Shown in pieces: positions 52,128 to 60,393 of a DNA stretch of 64,000 bases. The translations under genes and the position numbers were made by a program. The notes beneath the pieces are model-generated. The model saw nothing but the letters and a program-made list of their open reading frames with translations. It searched no databases and was not told the origin of the DNA. The number at the start of each line of letters is the position of its first letter. Within the stretch, counting starts at the first letter, position 1. The stretch is from the NCBI RefSeq assembly GCF_001293465.1, contig NZ_JSYZ01000023.1:84443-148442 (forward strand), read 5' to 3'. This DNA is from Pseudomonas asplenii (GTDB lineage Bacteria > Pseudomonadota > Gammaproteobacteria > Pseudomonadales > Pseudomonadaceae).

Positions 52128-52626
52128 AGATCCTTCTCGTTGTATTGGCAGGGAAAATCCAGGCGGTGATCCCTCGATCACCACGCGCTGTCGGCGAAGA
52201 CGACACGATGAGCAGGCGCTGATAGCTGGCGTACTCATCCGGGCCAGTGTGGACGGATTCGCCGGCCACGGCTTGCTCGAATCCCCCGAGTACATCAGCC
52301 CAATTCGCTGTAGGAAATCAGCTACAAACCTGGGTAAGACAATTCGGCGCAGCAACCAAACCGATCAAAATAGTTTTTAAAAATCAAAGAGTTATTTTTC
52401 ATACTCAAACAGTGGCGGCCCTGACGCCGGGGCTTTCATCTCCAGCAATGCCCGCGCAGCCCAGGGTTTTTCCATGTCATTTTGTGTCCCGGTTTTCCAT
52501 TACAGACGCCAGACTGATGTATAAGATTAAATCCGGTCCGTAATCCTCTTCAGGGAGAAGAGGCTTGCTTGCAAACACGGATGCCAGAGCACTCCCGCCC
52601 GGGTCCGGCTCAAGGATGATGACGAT
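52128..52626. promoter_or_regulatory. Divergent control region of the NRPS operon and the luxR-oprM pair
   Basis: The 499-base region separates the divergent NRPS-A and luxR genes and must hold both promoters. An AT-rich block at about 52370-52412, with a TTTTTAAAAA palindrome, stands out from the GC-rich flanks and is the best place for polymerase or regulator binding. On the plus strand TATAAG at 52520-52525 is a possible -10 for luxR, without a good -35. AAGGA before ATG 52127 and before ATG 52627 are the ribosome-binding sites. I could not define a lux-box-type operator with confidence. Confidence 0.5.
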
Positions 52627-53427
52627 ATGAGTCTTGGCAGTAGCATGACGAACCTTGAAAACTCCCACTTCTACTGTGAACTGGGGGAGCTGATTTCCAG
52701 TACCGGCAACGATCACTTCGCCGCCAACATGCTGCGGCTGGTGGACAAGCTGGTGCCGGTGGACCTGGTCGAACTCAGCGAGTGGACACTCGACGAGCGC
52801 CAGGCCAGCGTGCTCGATATCAAGCCTCTGGGTTGCGCCGCCCTCGAACAGGACCCTGCGCCCGCCGCCGTACTGCACCATCACGACAACAGTCCGCTGC
52901 TGGAAAGGATGACCGGGATGGACGACTCGCTGCTGATCCAGATGAATGCCGGTAGCCGAGGCACCCGGGACAACAACCACCAGTGCAACCTGGTCTCGCG
53001 CACCGCCAATCGGCGCTGGGTCATCTCGTTCTGCCGCCCGCAGGTGCGGCCGGTGTTTTCCCTGAGCGAACTGTCGTTCCTCAAGAACCTCTCCGATACC
53101 CTGCTGCCACTGACCGAACGGCACGCCTGGATCAGCCGGCAGACGGCTGCGAGAGCCGTGATGAATACCCCGCCCGCGGCTGACGTCGAGCTGGAACACA
53201 AGCCACTGGAGCAGGCCTTCGACGAGCGTCTGGCGCTGGAGCAGGTCGTGCTCTCGGCCAGGGAAAAGGAGGTCTGTCTCGGGCTGCTCAGCGGCGGCAC
53301 CATTCCGCGCCTGGCCGAACAGCTTTGCGTGAAGAACAGTTCGATCGAAACCTACCTCAAGCGTGCCGCCAGCAAACTGGGTGTCAGCGGCCGACACGGA
53401 CTCGCACGATGGATGGCCCGAGCGTGA
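52627..53427 (+). CDS. LuxR-type orphan regulator next to NRPS-A
   Basis: The 266-residue protein has a C-terminal LuxR HTH (LSAREKEVCLGLLSGGTIPRL then SSIETYLKRAASKLGVSGRHGL, about 205-262). The N-terminal half has no autoinducer pocket signature. The N-terminal sequence (NLENSHFYCELGELISSTG; LVPVDLVELSEWTLDERQA) is shared with the protein at 60394, so the two are paralogues. The subfamily differs from the pair at 3935 and 57113. The start at 52627 has AAGGA upstream and aligns with the paralogue; an internal ATG at 52645 is possible. It is divergent from NRPS-A and abuts the outer-membrane gene downstream. It likely activates the NRPS operon, an inference from position and family. Confidence 0.88.
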   Translation: MSLGSSMTNLENSHFYCELGELISSTGNDHFAANMLRLVDKLVPVDLVELSEWTLDERQASVLDIKPLGCAALEQDPAPAAVLHHHDNSPLLERMTGMDDSLLIQMNAGSRGTRDNNHQCNLVSRTANRRWVISFCRPQVRPVFSLSELSFLKNLSDTLLPLTERHAWISRQTAARAVMNTPPAADVELEHKPLEQAFDERLALEQVVLSAREKEVCLGLLSGGTIPRLAEQLCVKNSSIETYLKRAASKLGVSGRHGLARWMARA

Positions 53428-53429
53428 AA

Positions 53430-54872
53430 ATGAACAAGTCGCCGATCCCCCTGCTGCTCATGGCACTGCTGCTCGGCGGCTGCTCGCTGATACCGGAGTA
53501 TCGGCAACCCGCTTCGCCCAGCGCCGCCCAGTTTCCGTCGGGGCCGGCCTACGCAGCGCCATCCGCGGCCGACGCCCAGGTCGCGGCGGGCGCCGACTGG
53601 CAACAGGTGTTCCAGGACCCGTCGATGCGCCAGCTGATCGCCCAGGCCCTGGACAACAACCGCGACCTGCGCGTGGCCGCGCTGAACGTGGAAGCCTTCC
53701 AGGCACAGTACCGGATCCAGCGGGCCGACCTGTTCCCGGCGGTGTCCGCCAATGGCAGCGGTACCCGCCAGCGCGTACCCGGCAGCCTGACCGGCACCAA
53801 CAAGTCGGCGATCACCTCGACCTATTCGGCGAACCTGGGCATCAGCGCCTATGAACTGGACCTGTTCGGCCGGGTACGCAGCCTCACCGACCAGGCGATG
53901 GCCAACTACCTTGCCACCGAGGAGGCCCGCCGCAGCACCCACCTCAGCCTAGTGGCGAATGTTGCCAACGCCTACCTGACCTGGCGCGCCGACCAGGAAC
54001 TGCTGGCGCTGAGCCGCAAGACCCTGCAGGCCGACGAGGAAAGCCTGAGCCTGACCCGACACAACCGCGACGCCGGCAAGATGTCGACCCTCGATACGCT
54101 CCAGGCCCAGACCAGCGTCGAAAGCGCCCGCGCCAGCGTGGCCCGCTACCAGCGCCTGGTGGCCCAGGACCTGAACAACCTGACCCTGCTGGTCGGCGGA
54201 CCGGTGCCCGATACCCTGCCCGGCCTGCCGCTGGCCAATGACCTGGTCGCGCAGGTCCCGGCGGGCCTGCCATCGGATCTGTTGCAGCGGCGCCCGGATA
54301 TCCTCCAGGCGGAATACAAGCTCAAGGCGGCCAACGCCAATATCGGTGCGGCCCGGGCGGCGTTCTTCCCCAGCGTCACGCTGACCGCCAGCACCGGCAC
54401 TTCGAGCAAGGAACTGTCCGGACTGTTCGAGGCCGGCTCCGGCGGCTGGACCTTCCAACCGCAGATCAACCTGCCGATCTTCAACGCCGGCGCCCTGCGG
54501 GCCAGCCTGGATTACGCCAAGTTGCAGAAAGACATGCTGGTGGCGCAGTACGAGAAATCGATCCAGACCGCCTTCCAGGAAGTCGCCGATGGACTGGCGG
54601 CTCGCCAGACCTACCACGAACAGCTCAGTGCCCAACGCGACCTGGTGGAGGCGACGCAGACCTACTACGACCTGGCCCAACGCCGCTATCGCACCGGAGT
54701 CGACAGCAGTCTGGTATTCCTCGACGCCCAGCGTTCGCTGTTCACCGCCCAGCAGGGACTGATCAACGACCGGTTGGCGCAACTGGTGTCCCAGGTCAAC
54801 CTGTACACCGCACTGGGTGGGCCCTGGGCACAGCCGGCCAACAACCTGGCACTGTCCGATGCGCGACGCTGA
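53430..54872 (+). CDS. OprM/NodT-type outer-membrane efflux lipoprotein
   Basis: The 480-residue protein has a lipoprotein signal with LGGC lipobox (Cys18) and the two-repeat outer-membrane factor fold: WQQVFQDPSMRQLIAQALDNNRDLRVA near 60-85, LPSDLLQRRPDILQAEYKL in the middle, then the second repeat ending near YTALGGPW. It would form the trimeric outer-membrane channel for MacAB-mediated lipopeptide export. The ATG lies 2 bases after the luxR stop. A GTG at 53424 overlapping that stop is an alternative start. The gene is therefore coupled to luxR and divergent from the NRPS genes, a layout known for other Pseudomonas lipopeptide loci. Export of the lipopeptide is inferred from location. Confidence 0.92.
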   Translation: MNKSPIPLLLMALLLGGCSLIPEYRQPASPSAAQFPSGPAYAAPSAADAQVAAGADWQQVFQDPSMRQLIAQALDNNRDLRVAALNVEAFQAQYRIQRADLFPAVSANGSGTRQRVPGSLTGTNKSAITSTYSANLGISAYELDLFGRVRSLTDQAMANYLATEEARRSTHLSLVANVANAYLTWRADQELLALSRKTLQADEESLSLTRHNRDAGKMSTLDTLQAQTSVESARASVARYQRLVAQDLNNLTLLVGGPVPDTLPGLPLANDLVAQVPAGLPSDLLQRRPDILQAEYKLKAANANIGAARAAFFPSVTLTASTGTSSKELSGLFEAGSGGWTFQPQINLPIFNAGALRASLDYAKLQKDMLVAQYEKSIQTAFQEVADGLAARQTYHEQLSAQRDLVEATQTYYDLAQRRYRTGVDSSLVFLDAQRSLFTAQQGLINDRLAQLVSQVNLYTALGGPWAQPANNLALSDARR

Positions 54873-54880
54873 ATCCGGGG

Positions 54881-54906
54881 GGGCGGCCCCGCTCACGCTG
54901 CCGCCC
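54881..54906. terminator. Hairpin between convergent oprM-type and LysR genes
   Basis: GGGCGGC at 54881-54887 pairs with GCCGCCC at 54900-54906, followed by TCTTTC on the plus strand. It fills the 38-base gap between two convergent stop codons and is a reasonable terminator for the outer-membrane gene. The T run is short. Confidence 0.55.
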
Positions 54907-54910
54907 TCTT

Positions 54911-55861
54911 TCAGTCCAGAAATTCCATGTCCACCCGATCGATCTTGGGGACGTTTTCGCAAAGATGGTTTTTCAGCATCCCCAGCATCTTGTTGTCACG
55001 AGCCCGGTCGGGCCAGACCAGATAGTAGCTGTCGCCGGTACGCACGGCTTTTTTCGATGGCAGCATCAGGGCGCCCTTGAGCAATTCGTCGCCGACCAGC
55101 GCCAGGTCACCGATGGAAATGCCATGCCCCTGGATAGCGGCGGAAATGCCCAGTTCCAGAGTGTCGAAGATCTTGCCCTTCTGCCAGGACACGGCCCCGA
55201 TCAGCCCGGTACTTTCCAGCCAGCGCTGCCAGTCGCGACGGTCCCGGGAAGGATGAATCAGTCCGGCGGAGAAAATATGACCGCCCTGTAGTTCCAGGCG
55301 CTCGATCAGTTGCGGAGAACAGACGGGGACCAGCCACTCGTCAAACAGCTTGATGTAGTTCCAGTCTCCCGGAAACACACCCGAGCCCAATAACACCGCA
55401 CAGTCGAAAGGCTCTGAGTCGAAGTCGACGAAATCGACATCCATCCATTCGCTGGTCAATTGCACCTGATCGTCGGGATGCAATTCATTGAATCCGTCCA
55501 GCACATTCAACAGCCAGCGCATGGTCAATGTGGAAGGCGCCTTGAGTCGCAGTGCCTGTTCCTTGCGCGCGGTGGAGAGACAGGCATGTTCGATGATCCT
55601 GAAACCTATTTTCAGTTCCTGGGCCAATAGTCGACCCGCGTCAGTCAGAAAGATCTTCGGTCCCTTGCGCTCGAACAAAGAACAACCGAAGTGTTCCTCC
55701 AAAGTTCGAACGTGCCGACTCACGGCACTCTGGGTAATACACAGATGATCCGCCGCAGTGGTAAAGGAACTGAAACGAGCCGCCAGTTCAAAAGCGCGCA
55801 AGGCGTACAGCGGCGGCAAGCGGTTGAGAACTTCACCGTACGGATCATGATAAATACTCAT
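54911..55861 (-). CDS. LysR-family regulator, GcvA-like
   Basis: The 316-residue protein has an N-terminal HTH (LYALRAFELAARFSSFTTAADHLCITQSAVSRHVRTLEE, about 18-57) and an effector domain with the MRWLLNVLDGFNELHPD and FDCAVLLGSG segments typical of the GcvA group. It is divergent from the Fe(II)/2-oxoglutarate oxygenase gene, 201 bases away, and is the most likely regulator of it. It lies tail to tail with the lipopeptide outer-membrane gene, marking the edge of the lipopeptide locus. The effector is unknown. Confidence 0.9.
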   Translation of the reverse strand: MSIYHDPYGEVLNRLPPLYALRAFELAARFSSFTTAADHLCITQSAVSRHVRTLEEHFGCSLFERKGPKIFLTDAGRLLAQELKIGFRIIEHACLSTARKEQALRLKAPSTLTMRWLLNVLDGFNELHPDDQVQLTSEWMDVDFVDFDSEPFDCAVLLGSGVFPGDWNYIKLFDEWLVPVCSPQLIERLELQGGHIFSAGLIHPSRDRRDWQRWLESTGLIGAVSWQKGKIFDTLELGISAAIQGHGISIGDLALVGDELLKGALMLPSKKAVRTGDSYYLVWPDRARDNKMLGMLKNHLCENVPKIDRVDMEFLD

Positions 55862-55882
55862 CCTTACCCATCCCTATTTTCT

Positions 55883-55902
55883 GTTTTTTCAAGATAAAGA
55901 AC
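55883..55902. promoter_or_regulatory. Candidate LysR-binding palindrome
   Basis: GTTTTTT-N6-AAAGAAC is an inverted repeat with one mismatch that contains a T-N11-A core. It lies 21 bases upstream of the LysR start and about 160 bases upstream of the oxygenase, consistent with autoregulation. It is supported only by symmetry and placement. Confidence 0.3.
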
Positions 55903-56062
55903 TGCTGGATAATTTCGAACATTCATAAGAGAGCCAACTAACTATAAGAATCGGCGCACAGACCAATCCCCAAAATACAAATTGCGCACAAAGAGATGCC
56001 TGCCGCGATCCCTTTTACCAGCCTGAAACGACCCACGAACTCCACACAGAAGAACACTCGAC

Positions 56063-56947
56063 ATGCGCAATTCCACCCTTCTACTGCCCGCTACTACCCT
56101 GGCTGAAAAGCTGAGCCCGGAAACCCAATCCACGCTGCTGGATTTCCGCCTGAACAGTAACAAAAGCGGTTATATAGTCCTGAAAAATCAGCCCATCGGC
56201 GACATCCCCCCAACTCCAACGGATCGTTCCGCGCTAGATAAGAAGTGCAACATCAGCGAACAAACAATTCTATCAGCAACAAGCATACTAGGGGAGCCAA
56301 TAGGCTATATTCAAGAGTCTGACGGAGCTCTCGTAAACAATTTTTTCCCGCAAAAGAAGTTCTCCGCACAAGCAACTTCCGACAGCTATGACACCGAACT
56401 CGACCTGCACACCGAGAATGCCTTCCACGACCAGTCGCCGGACTATCTGATTCTCCTCTGCCTGCGTCAGGATCCTGCTGCACAAGCCATCACCTATATC
56501 AGTTCGGTCGATAACATTCTCGATCGCCTGAGTGCTGCGGATATCGAATTCTTTCAAACCGAAAAATATAACTTCCTTTCTGATTACGGCGTGAAAGAAA
56601 AGAACTGTCGAATCGATATAAACAGGAAGCAGACCGTGCTGTACGGCAATCCGCAATGGCCCTCCTTCCGTTTCGACCCGCACTTCATGGTCGCCGCCAG
56701 CGGCCTGGCGCAAGACAAGATGCAGCAGCTGCGCCGCGTGGCCTGGGAAGTGGCACAGCCGGTGGCCCTCCAGGCCGGTGACCTGCTGGTGATCGATAAC
56801 CGCAAAACCGCCCACGCCCGCAGCGCCTTCTCCGCGCAACTCGATGGGCGCGATCGCTGGATTCAAAGAACCTTCGTCATGTCCACCGAGCACACCACGC
56901 CAGCTCGCAAGCACAAGCCACGGCTGACGCTGGTAACACCTTCATGA
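56063..56947 (+). CDS. Fe(II)/2-oxoglutarate-dependent oxygenase, VioC/AsnO/clavaminate synthase-like
   Basis: The 294-residue protein carries the iron facial triad of the clavaminate synthase-like clade: H116-T-E118 (in LDLHTENAFHDQSPDYL) and distal H251 (IDNRKTAHARSAF), with R265 or R269 (DRWIQRTF) for 2-oxoglutarate. HTE followed by AF-x(4)-PDYL-LLCLR is typical of enzymes hydroxylating free amino acids such as VioC (Arg), AsnO (Asn) and the lysine hydroxylases. The substrate is not evident. The predicted lipopeptide needs no hydroxylated residue, so this enzyme probably serves another product or amino-acid metabolism. Its 5' half is AT-richer than the surrounding genes. The divergent LysR gene at 55861 is its likely regulator. 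The ribosome-binding site is weak (AGAAG about 11 bases upstream). Confidence 0.85.
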   Translation: MRNSTLLLPATTLAEKLSPETQSTLLDFRLNSNKSGYIVLKNQPIGDIPPTPTDRSALDKKCNISEQTILSATSILGEPIGYIQESDGALVNNFFPQKKFSAQATSDSYDTELDLHTENAFHDQSPDYLILLCLRQDPAAQAITYISSVDNILDRLSAADIEFFQTEKYNFLSDYGVKEKNCRIDINRKQTVLYGNPQWPSFRFDPHFMVAASGLAQDKMQQLRRVAWEVAQPVALQAGDLLVIDNRKTAHARSAFSAQLDGRDRWIQRTFVMSTEHTTPARKHKPRLTLVTPS

Positions 56948-57006
56948 AGACGACGGACCTGGACCACGGGGTGCCGGACGACAGCCTGAAATCACTGGCG
57001 GCGTGA
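56944..57006 (+). CDS. Possible 20-residue ORF coupled to the oxygenase gene
   Basis: The ATG overlaps the oxygenase stop (ATGA), the usual arrangement of translationally coupled genes. The frame reads MKTTDLDHGVPDDSLKSLAA and then stops. It could be a small peptide, the stump of a former downstream gene, or chance. There is no similarity I recognise. Confidence 0.25.
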   Translation: MKTTDLDHGVPDDSLKSLAA

Positions 57007-57112
57007 ACAATTCATTGTGCCGTGGCAAGGGGCATTCGCTGTTCATGCCCCCTCTATCGGTAATGAGTTTTTATGCCTTAAACAGAAAAATGGCGACACA
57101 CGGGTAAAGTCG

Positions 57113-57928
57113 ATGAACGCACAGAAGTTGTTCCCACACATTGGAAAAGTTATTGCAAGTACCGGCAGCAGCCACTTTCCGCGCCTGCTTCACGATCTGA
57201 TTCTGACCCACCTCCCAGTGGACGCCACGCATATTACCCAGTTCCCTGCAGAACCGGTCGGCAATCTTTCAGACAACCTCTCGAAAGTATCTTTCGACAA
57301 TAAAAATCGTGACACAAACTGGACCTCTGCAGACACCTCCCCGCCGATCTCATTGACTGACGACTTGCTCGCCGGATACAACTCGACACAACGCCTGGCC
57401 AGCTTCGCTACTTGCCGACAGAGCATCCCCCAGGAGCATGATTTCTCTTCAGACAATTCCGCTGAACTGCACTTGAGCAGCAACAAGAAAGACTACCGCT
57501 ACGTTATCTCGCTGTATCGCTGCAATCCTTCGCAGCACTTTTCAGCACAGGAACGCTCCTCCCTGCATAACTTCTCCCACTTGCTGCTGCCCCTGGTGGA
57601 AAAACATATCAGCACCATTCGCCAACCCGCCCGTCGCCGCGAGGAACCGGTCTTTGATCTGGATGGCCAGTACCACCGTGGTATCGAAAGCCTGCGCCAG
57701 CGCTTCGACCTGCGCCTGTCCCAGTCCGGCTTGAAACTGTCATCGCGGGAAACCGAAATCTGCGTCGGCCTGCTCGCCGGCCTGACCGGGCCAGAGCTGG
57801 CAAAACACCTGGGCCTGGGGGTCAATACGGTGGAAAGCTACCTCAAACGGGCCGCCATCAAGATGGGAATAAGCGGGCGCCATTCGCTGATCCGCTGGAT
57901 GCACGCCAGCGAACGCACTGCCGGGTGA
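57113..57928 (+). CDS. LuxR-type orphan regulator, paralogue of the gene at 3935
   Basis: The 271-residue protein has a C-terminal LuxR HTH (LSSRETEICVGLLAGLTGPEL, then NTVESYLKRAAIKMGISGRHSL, about 207-262). The N-terminus (MNAQKLFPHIGKVIASTGSSHFPRLLHDLILTHLPVDATHI) matches the regulator at 3935 almost residue for residue, so they are clear paralogues. This copy has about 30 extra residues in the middle (near 60-120). I chose ATG 57113 by that match; the frame is open to 57017. The gene sits between the oxygenase and aminotransferase genes, in the same direction. It may regulate these, or add a second input to the lipopeptide operon. Confidence 0.85.
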   Translation: MNAQKLFPHIGKVIASTGSSHFPRLLHDLILTHLPVDATHITQFPAEPVGNLSDNLSKVSFDNKNRDTNWTSADTSPPISLTDDLLAGYNSTQRLASFATCRQSIPQEHDFSSDNSAELHLSSNKKDYRYVISLYRCNPSQHFSAQERSSLHNFSHLLLPLVEKHISTIRQPARRREEPVFDLDGQYHRGIESLRQRFDLRLSQSGLKLSSRETEICVGLLAGLTGPELAKHLGLGVNTVESYLKRAAIKMGISGRHSLIRWMHASERTAG

Positions 57929-58447
57929 CTCACGCAGGCCACCCGGCGGGCCATCCCGCGGGCGCCTTGCGCAGTACCCGCAGAACGCTCGAAGTCGCTG
58001 TATCGATGCTGCCCCTAGAGTCTGAAAGAACCCTTTCGCTACAACTTTGCAAATGAATTTCTGCTGAACGATTTTTCTCCCCATCAGCCTTGCGGGACTT
58101 TTCCAGGCCTGGAAAGTTCCACTTCGCTGATGACATCCCAAGTCTTTCCCGTCTATACCCGAGAGCCCCCTGGCGGGCACACCGGACAGCCAGTCTAAAT
58201 CCCTCCCGTCAGCTGGCATGAAATAACCGGGCGACTGCCATCCAATACCGGGACAACTTCCCGATGAAACATTTGCACGCCCCTCTACAGCATCGCAAGA
58301 TCATGAATCGCCATCTGTTCATCGAAGCCCGCCCGGCTTGAATCAAACCGGCCTTATCGATACCGGCGGCGACCCGGCTGTCGCTCGACAGTTGCAGGAA
58401 TACATGAGCGTTACATCACTCGACTGAACCTTCATTCGGGATTTGTT
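57929..58447. other. Non-coding gap before the aminotransferase
   Basis: No gene is evident over roughly 520 bases. GC-rich self-complementary sequence follows the luxR stop (57945-57975, CCCGGCGGGCC and CCCGCGGGCG) without a T run. Several short ATG frames of about 25 codons occur (for example at 58263) with no supporting ribosome-binding site. The promoter of the aminotransferase should lie near 58380-58440. Confidence 0.5.
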
Positions 58448-58513
58448 ATGCGCGAGCAGCGCTATCTGTTGGCAACCTGTTGTTTCACCAACCGTCATAG
58501 GGTGATCAAGTAA
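58448..58513 (+). CDS. Possible 21-residue leader ORF overlapping the aminotransferase start
   Basis: ATG at 58448 opens a short frame (MREQRYLLATCCFTNRHRVIK) ending in TAA whose last base is the A of the aminotransferase ATG (TAATG, 1-base overlap). This would couple translation of the two. The upstream ribosome-binding site is poor. It may be a leader peptide or chance. The peptide has two adjacent Cys and several Arg codons but no run of one amino acid. Confidence 0.3.
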   Translation: MREQRYLLATCCFTNRHRVIK

Positions 58514-59853
58514 TGGAAGAACTCAGCTACCTCAGGAAAGTCGAGTCGAATGCGCGCACTTATGCAGCGACATTCCAGCAACTGTTCGTCAGCGGCAAGG
58601 GCATGCGGATCAGGGACGCCCATGGCAAGGAATACATCGATTGCCTGTCCAACGCCGGAACCCTGGCCCTGGGCCACAACCCGCCGCCGGTCAAGGCCGC
58701 AGTCATGGAGTTCCTCGCCGGCGATCACCTGCAGCAAGGCCTGGATCTGGCGACGCCGGCCAAGTACGCGTTTGTCCAGGAACTGTTCTCACTGCTGCCC
58801 GACGCCATGCGCAACACCAGCAAGATCCTGTTCTGCGGCCCCACCGGCTCGGATGCCGTCGAAGCCGCCATCAAGCTCGCCCGCCACTACACCCGGCGTT
58901 CGGCCCTGATGGCGTTCCAGGGCGGCTACCATGGCATGACCGCCGGTGCCTTGTCGGCCATGGGCAATCTGCGCCCCAAGAGCAACCATGGCATCATCGC
59001 CCAGGACACCCACTTCCTGCCCTTCCCCTACCGCTTCCGTTGCCCTTTCGGCACCAGCGGCGAACACACCGAGCAGTTGTCCATCGACTACATCCGCAAT
59101 GTGCTCTGCGACCCCGAGGGCGGCGTGACCAAGCCGGCGGCGGTGATCGTGGAAGTCATACAGGGCGAAGGTGGCTGCATCCCGGCCTCGGCCAACTGGC
59201 TGAGGGAACTGCGGGCAATCACCCTCGAACAGGAAATCCTGCTGATCATCGATGAAGTCCAGACCGGTCTCGGCCGAACCGGCACCACCTTCGCCCTGGA
59301 ACAGGCGGGCATCGTCCCGGATATCCTGGTGTTGTCCAAGGCCATCGGTGGCGGCTACCCACTGTCGGTTATCGTCTATGCCGACCACCTCGACACCTGG
59401 GGCCCGGGCACCCACGCCGGAACCTTCCGCGGCAACCAATTGGCGATGGTCGCCGGCGCCGCGACCATGCGCCATATCCGCGAAAACCGACTGGAGGCCA
59501 ACGCCTCGGCGATGGGCCAGATACTCGAGAATGGCCTGAAACAGATTGCCCAGCGCCATGACTTCATTGGTGACGTGCGCGGGCGTGGCCTGATGCTCGG
59601 CGTCGAAATCACCCGCCCCGGCGTCGGCGGGCGTGCGGGCCCGGGTGATGGCCAGCGCGCACGGGAGATCAAGCTCAACTGCTTCGAGAACGGTCTGGTG
59701 ATCGAAACCGGTGGCCGCCACGGTGCGGTGCTGCGCTTGCTGCCGCCGCTGAACATCACCGAGGCCGATATTGGCCAGGTGCTCGAGCGCTTCGAACAGG
59801 CGGTACGCAAGACCTGCGACAAACGCCGGCACGTGCTCGGCGAGATCGCCTGA
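58513..59853 (+). CDS. PLP class III aminotransferase, diaminobutyrate-2-oxoglutarate type
   Basis: The 446-residue enzyme is of aminotransferase class III. FCGPTGSDAVEAAIKLAR at 107-124 is the hallmark of the 2,4-diaminobutyrate aminotransferase/EctB/PvdH group. LLIIDEVQTGLGRTG at 243-257 carries Asp247, which contacts the PLP ring, and LVLSKAIGGGYPLSV carries the Schiff-base Lys276. It would interconvert aspartate 4-semialdehyde and 2,4-diaminobutyrate with glutamate/2-oxoglutarate. No module of the NRPS reads as Dab-specific, so the product is not needed for the lipopeptide. The nearby carboxynorspermidine-type genes make a polyamine link possible, because the norspermidine pathway uses diaminobutyrate, but no diaminobutyrate decarboxylase is seen in the window. 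GGGTG lies about 10 bases before the ATG. Confidence 0.8.
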   Translation: MEELSYLRKVESNARTYAATFQQLFVSGKGMRIRDAHGKEYIDCLSNAGTLALGHNPPPVKAAVMEFLAGDHLQQGLDLATPAKYAFVQELFSLLPDAMRNTSKILFCGPTGSDAVEAAIKLARHYTRRSALMAFQGGYHGMTAGALSAMGNLRPKSNHGIIAQDTHFLPFPYRFRCPFGTSGEHTEQLSIDYIRNVLCDPEGGVTKPAAVIVEVIQGEGGCIPASANWLRELRAITLEQEILLIIDEVQTGLGRTGTTFALEQAGIVPDILVLSKAIGGGYPLSVIVYADHLDTWGPGTHAGTFRGNQLAMVAGAATMRHIRENRLEANASAMGQILENGLKQIAQRHDFIGDVRGRGLMLGVEITRPGVGGRAGPGDGQRAREIKLNCFENGLVIETGGRHGAVLRLLPPLNITEADIGQVLERFEQAVRKTCDKRRHVLGEIA

Positions 59854-60393
59854 CCCCCGGCTCCAGCAACCCACGATCCAGCCCGGATCCCCGCCATGCC
59901 GCCGCCGTCCGGCGCGGCAACATTCAACAGCGTTCAACTTCGTACGCGAACGTCATGGATGGCAGGGGTTCGGACCATTTTCCTTGCGCAGAGGTTGTAC
60001 GCATATCCATACATAGAGAAGGAAAAATAACAGTTCTTCATGTAAGCGATGACTTACAACAATAACCCTGTAACAAAAATGTCATCTCTTAGTCCAGTCC
60101 TTCCGGCCAGAAATATTCTTTCAAATCAATACATTGATATTCCCAAAAGGTCTTCCCAGGGAGCGCTTCCACCCTTTTGAATATATTCATCATATAAAGA
60201 GCCAGGTTTTTGGCGTCGATTCCGCGTCTTTTCTGTCCCAGAATTCCGCTACAGACACTCGATTCCCATATGGATTCAAATTCACTCCAATTGCTGAATC
60301 GCTTCGTGAAGTCGTAGGAACGTAGGGCTTGCACCGTATGGCAACGGTCTTTGGAAGGTTGCCAGGGTGCTGCACCTGAACAGGTAAACAGGA
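59854..60393. other. Mostly non-coding, AT-richer gap
   Basis: The 540 bases hold only the doubtful minus-strand ORF at 60089-60334. From about 59990 to 60300 the composition is clearly AT-richer than either neighbour. No terminator with a T run is visible after the aminotransferase stop. The LuxR promoter should be at about 60300-60380. Confidence 0.5.
60089..60334 (-). CDS. Doubtful small hypothetical protein, 81 residues
   Basis: The open frame starts with GTG and has no clear ribosome-binding site. The product is rich in aromatic and charged residues (FSNWSEFESIWESS; TFWEYQCIDLKEYFWPEGLD), a composition that looks like a globular protein more than an antisense shadow, and it is read from AT-richer DNA. 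There is no family I recognise. It could be the C-terminal remnant of a transferred gene. Confidence 0.35.
   Translation of the reverse strand: MQALRSYDFTKRFSNWSEFESIWESSVCSGILGQKRRGIDAKNLALYMMNIFKRVEALPGKTFWEYQCIDLKEYFWPEGLD

Noticed and set aside
52128..52355. Upstream extension of NRPS-A to 52355
   Set aside because: The 76 extra residues have no family match and lack a ribosome-binding site, while ATG 52127 has AAGGA and begins at the C-starter domain.
52477..53397. Minus-strand 306-codon frame opposite luxR, and a related one at 60190-61176
   Set aside because: Both mirror the two paralogous luxR genes, so their mutual similarity is only a reflection of the coding strand.
53325..53429. 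Longer start for the outer-membrane factor at 53325
   Set aside because: It would overlap the luxR HTH region and put an Arg-rich stretch before the lipoprotein signal. ATG 53430 starts directly at the signal peptide.
56063..56947. Oxygenase as a SyrP-like tailoring enzyme acting on an NRPS-bound Asp
   Set aside because: No module activates Asp, and the HTE-AF-PDYL pattern fits the free amino-acid hydroxylase clade better.
58513..59853. Aminotransferase as a supplier of Dab for the lipopeptide
   Set aside because: None of the 13 A-domain pockets reads as Dab-specific; all are Leu, Val/Ile, Glx or Ser types.
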